From NCBI GenBank assembly GCA_023427825.1, contig JAEZAI010000403.1, positions 1 to 7,665 on the forward strand: a DNA stretch of 7,665 nucleotides. The letters run 5' to 3'. Position numbers and translations under genes: made by a program. This DNA is from Actinomycetes bacterium (GTDB lineage Bacteria > Actinomycetota > Acidimicrobiia > Acidimicrobiales > Microtrichaceae). Below are positions 5,505-7,665 of this stretch, one piece after another. The notes beneath the pieces were generated by a model. The model did not search any database. It worked only from the letters and a program-made list of their open reading frames with translations, and was not told the origin of the DNA. Position 1 is the first letter of the stretch. Each line of letters starts with the position of its first letter.

Positions 5505-6686
5505 CTAGTCCAGTCCGTGTGCCGCGAGCCACCGGTCGCAGATGCCGACCGCCTCGGCCAGCTTCGGCCGCTGGTCCGAGCCGTCGGGCCCGGTGCCCAG
5601 GTAGTAGTGCGTGGCGCCCTCGACGACGTGCAGCTCCTTGTCGTCGTGATGCACGGCCTCGAAGAGCGACGTGCCCATCTCCGGGTAGCAGACGTCGTCC
5701 GCGCCGTTCGACAGCACGAGGACGGGCACGTCGATCGCGGCCGCGCAGCGCAGGCCGTCGGCCGGCGCCTCGTCCAGGCTCCACTGGCTCAGCCAGCTGC
5801 GCAGCGTGCAGAACCGGGCCAGGCCCACCGGACCGTTGTTCACGAGCACGGGGTCGCCCAGGTACGACTGGCCCACCTGACGGCCGTTGGGGTCGATCGT
5901 GCCGTCGAGCACGGCCGGGTCGGCCATCGTCCCGTGCACCACGAAGCCGCGCTCCTCGTCGGGGCGGCCCGAGTCCCGGAGCCGCTCCAGCTCGCCACGG
6001 ACCCACGCCGTGATCCGGCGGTTCCGCTCCTCCTGGGCCGTCCGGTAGCCGGCCAGCCACTCGCGGTCGTACGGGGGCTGCGGTGCGTCGGGCCCGTACA
6101 GGTCCCACTGCGGATCGCGCCGGTCGGGATCGGACTCGTCGACGATCGCCGGGTCGAGCGAGTCGGTCAGCACGCCGTGACGACTCGGGTGCGCGGCGAG
6201 CAGCATCACGGCGTCCGCGGGGATCAGGTCCGACGCGGTCAGGTCGGGCGGGTCCCCCCACGGCGTGGACGTGATCGACGGGCGCTCCGCCTGCTCCTGG
6301 TACAGGAGCGACAGCGAGCCGCCCCCGCTCCACCCCGCGAGCACGACCTTGGAGTAGCCGAGGCGCTCCTTGGCGTCGGCGACGGCGGCGCGCATGTCCA
6401 GCACCACCTTCTCCATGATCAGCGCCGAGTCCGACCGGTAGCGGCTGTTGCAGTAGATGACGTGGTGGCCGGCCTTGGCGAGCGCCCGCACCATCGGCAG
6501 GTACGCGCCGGCGCCGATCGGGTGCATGAACAGCAGCACGGTGTCGGACGGGACGCCGACCGGCCGGTAGAGGTAGGACTCGAGCACGACCACGCCCTCG
6601 GGCCCGCCGTAGGTGTCCTTGAACGCCGCCTGCTCCAGGTAGACGAGCGGGTAGGCGACCAGCTCGACCTCGACCCTGCCGCTCAC
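5505..6686 (-). CDS. Alpha/beta hydrolase, substrate unknown
   Basis: This is a 393-residue alpha/beta-hydrolase-fold protein. VLLFMHPIGAGAYLPMVRAL (50-69) carries the oxyanion-hole HP-G region. The nucleophile elbow is G118-W-S120-G-G, so S120 is the likely nucleophile. VLVLSNGADDVCYPE (322-336) carries the acid (D330 or D331), and VEGATHYY (355-362) carries the catalytic H360. Residues 125-310 include a long insertion that probably forms a lid. I do not recognise the exact subfamily; ester, lactone or C-C bond hydrolysis are all possible. No signal peptide is seen, so it is cytoplasmic. I chose GTG 6686 because it overlaps the VOC gene stop by 4 bases (GTGA); an upstream extension would run through the VOC gene in the wrong frame. 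The TAG stop lies 11 bases before the TetR start. Co-location suggests a role in the same pathway, but this is inference. Confidence 0.88.
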   Translation of the reverse strand: MSGRVEVELVAYPLVYLEQAAFKDTYGGPEGVVVLESYLYRPVGVPSDTVLLFMHPIGAGAYLPMVRALAKAGHHVIYCNSRYRSDSALIMEKVVLDMRAAVADAKERLGYSKVVLAGWSGGGSLSLLYQEQAERPSITSTPWGDPPDLTASDLIPADAVMLLAAHPSRHGVLTDSLDPAIVDESDPDRRDPQWDLYGPDAPQPPYDREWLAGYRTAQEERNRRITAWVRGELERLRDSGRPDEERGFVVHGTMADPAVLDGTIDPNGRQVGQSYLGDPVLVNNGPVGLARFCTLRSWLSQWSLDEAPADGLRCAAAIDVPVLVLSNGADDVCYPEMGTSLFEAVHHDDKELHVVEGATHYYLGTGPDGSDQRPKLAEAVGICDRWLAAHGLD

Positions 6687-7378
6687 GGGGCGTCCGCCAG
6701 GCGCACCGGCGGGTCGGGGGTGCTCGCGGCGGCGGCCACCTGCTCGTCGGTCAGCGTGACCATGAAGGCGAGCTCCTCGGGCGGGTAGCCCATCTGCGGC
6801 ATGGCGTCGTCGATCGCCGCCTGGGCCACCGGCTCGGCCGGCCGCTCGAAGGGAGCGGGCTCGACGTACCGGCGTACGTCGTCGGGGGTCATGCCGATGG
6901 CCTCGCACACCGCCGGGTCCACCCACGCCCGGTGGTCCACGGGCTCGTCCGAGTACGCCGCTTCGAGCGTGAGGCCCTCGGGGCCCGCGAAGTAGATCGA
7001 GTGGCACATGCCGTGGTCGATGGGACCGAACGTGACCACCCCGTTGGAGCGCAGCCGGTCGCGCATGCCGAGCAGCTCGTCCATCGAGCCCACCTCGAAC
7101 GCCAGGTGCTGCATGGTGCCCGGCGCGCTGATGCCGGCTCCCGTGCCCGAGTGGGTCACGCCGATCGTCGAGGTGACCTCCTCCACGCCCGGCACCTGCA
7201 CGAACGACAGCAGGCAGTGGTCGCTCAGGCGGACGAAGCCGTGCCACGCCCCCTCCACGCCGTGCATGTCGAACAGCGCCACGAGCGGCGCGCCCATGAC
7301 CTGCGTGAAGAACTCGATCTGGCCCTTCATGTCCTTCGTGGACACGGCCAGGTGGTGGACGCCGATCGGTGTCGTCAT
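6683..7378 (-). CDS. VOC (glyoxalase/bleomycin-resistance/dioxygenase) superfamily protein
   Basis: This 231-residue protein has one vicinal-oxygen-chelate unit made of two beta-alpha-beta-beta-beta modules. Module one runs from VHHLAVSTKDMKGQIEFFTQVMGAPLV (7-33) to LLSFVQVPG (56-64). Module two runs from MQHLAFEVGSMDELLGMRDRLRSNGV (89-114) to IYFAGPEGLTLEAAY (128-142). H9, H91 and E139 sit where VOC metal ligands normally lie, so a metal-dependent enzyme is likely. Residues 145-231 form an extra C-terminal, proline- and alanine-rich extension not usual for small VOC proteins. At this size it is not a two-unit extradiol dioxygenase; a dioxygenase-like, isomerase or lyase role cannot be told apart. 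ATG 7378 is preceded by a G-rich stretch rather than a clean Shine-Dalgarno. It lies 43 bases after the stop of the upstream gene, and its stop overlaps the hydrolase start. Confidence 0.88.
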   Translation of the reverse strand: MTTPIGVHHLAVSTKDMKGQIEFFTQVMGAPLVALFDMHGVEGAWHGFVRLSDHCLLSFVQVPGVEEVTSTIGVTHSGTGAGISAPGTMQHLAFEVGSMDELLGMRDRLRSNGVVTFGPIDHGMCHSIYFAGPEGLTLEAAYSDEPVDHRAWVDPAVCEAIGMTPDDVRRYVEPAPFERPAEPVAQAAIDDAMPQMGYPPEELAFMVTLTDEQVAAAASTPDPPVRLADAP

Positions 7379-7421
7379 GACGGGACCCCCCGGTTGCTCG
7401 TCGGATGCAGCATCAGCCAGG

Positions 7422-7665
7422 TTACGGCGATGTCTCGGGCCGGCCCCGGGGCAGCCCTCCGAGGACGCGGTCGATGCTCGTCGAACGTCGGGTCCACGGC
7501 GTGTCCAGCCGCACGATCGCCAGGGCGTACACGACCTCGGCCTGCAGCTCGGCGGTCTCGCGGTCCGCCCCGCGGTCCACGAACGCGTCGCGGATGAACT
7601 CGAGCAGCACGTGGTCCGCGTCGCGCACCGCCTCGGCCGCGGGCTCGTTGCACGTCGCCCAGTCG
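7422..7665 (-). CDS. C-terminal end of a probable TetR-family regulator (partial)
   Basis: The frame is open from the right edge to a TAA at 7424-7422 and gives 80 residues. DHVLLEFIRDAF, GADRETAELQAEVVYALAIVRLDTPW and IDRVLGGLP resemble the ligand-binding end of TetR proteins, where a helix of the type AEL(x)AE(x)LYAL(x)IG is common near the C-terminus. No DNA-binding domain is inside the window, so the family call rests on weak similarity. A GTG at 7628 could serve as a start for a 68-residue protein, but the same-frame sequence before it (WATCNEPAAEAV) continues sensibly, so I treat the gene as running in from the right. It is 43 bases upstream of the VOC gene on the same strand, compatible with one transcript. 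It could instead be a helical protein of another kind. Confidence 0.55.
   Translation of the reverse strand, partial: DWATCNEPAAEAVRDADHVLLEFIRDAFVDRGADRETAELQAEVVYALAIVRLDTPWTRRSTSIDRVLGGLPRGRPETSP

Noticed and set aside
5496..5513. Direct repeat GTCCAG (5496-5501 and 5508-5513) as a TetR operator
   Set aside because: It is a short direct, not inverted, repeat that partly encodes the end of the hydrolase. TetR sites are normally palindromic.
5505..7378. HsaC/HsaD-like meta-cleavage pair (dioxygenase plus C-C hydrolase) of steroid degradation
   Set aside because: The VOC protein has only one VOC unit (231 residues) and the hydrolase is much longer than HsaD, so the likeness is only of general fold.

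Overview
The window is very GC-rich DNA whose codons almost all end in G or C. Every supportable gene lies on the minus strand, so it reads right to left. Codon use, gene families and layout point to an actinobacterium (Actinomycetota); I cannot name the genus. The centre is a recognisable CYP51 operon. In reading order it holds a TetR regulator, a CYP123-like cytochrome P450, a short-chain dehydrogenase, sterol 14-alpha-demethylase CYP51 and a small 3Fe-4S-type ferredoxin. From memory, this matches the Mycobacterium tuberculosis block Rv0767c-Rv0766c-Rv0765c-Rv0764c-Rv0763c. The CYP51 has the family's B-C-loop signature, the AGHHTT I-helix, the ExxR motif and the haem-cysteine loop.

Layout from right to left: the C-terminal end of a probable TetR-type regulator (7665-7422, cut by the window edge); a VOC-superfamily protein (7378-6683); an alpha/beta hydrolase (6686-5505); the TetR regulator (5493-4921); a CYP123-like P450 broken by a one-base frameshift (4899-3659); the SDR (3659-2778); CYP51 (2781-1360); the ferredoxin (1360-1142); a 97-bp gap, the largest in the window; a SnoaL/NTF2-like protein (1044-487); and an open frame running off the left edge (487-1). 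Five junctions overlap by 1 or 4 bases (TGATG, ATGA or GTGA), and the other gaps are 11-97 bp. This suggests one co-transcribed, partly translationally coupled unit whose promoter lies beyond the right edge.

A plausible working picture is that the ferredoxin passes electrons to CYP51 and perhaps to the second P450. The SDR, hydrolase, VOC and SnoaL-like proteins would then process the same lipid, sterol or terpenoid-like substrate. The substrate is unknown, and linking the VOC and hydrolase to the CYP51 genes rests only on co-location.

Two abnormalities stand out. First, the leftmost open frame is a chimera. Residues 1 to about 49 are an aldehyde dehydrogenase N-terminus, resembling the AldA encoded near CYP51 in mycobacteria. 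From about residue 50 it becomes, in frame, an F420-dependent luciferase-like (LLM) oxidoreductase with clearly different codon use. This is either a rearrangement or an assembly chimera near a contig end. Second, the CYP123-like gene lacks one base near 4237-4249, yet all catalytic motifs on both sides are intact, so the lesion is recent or a sequence error. No RNA genes, insertion sequences, CRISPR arrays or convincing terminators were seen.
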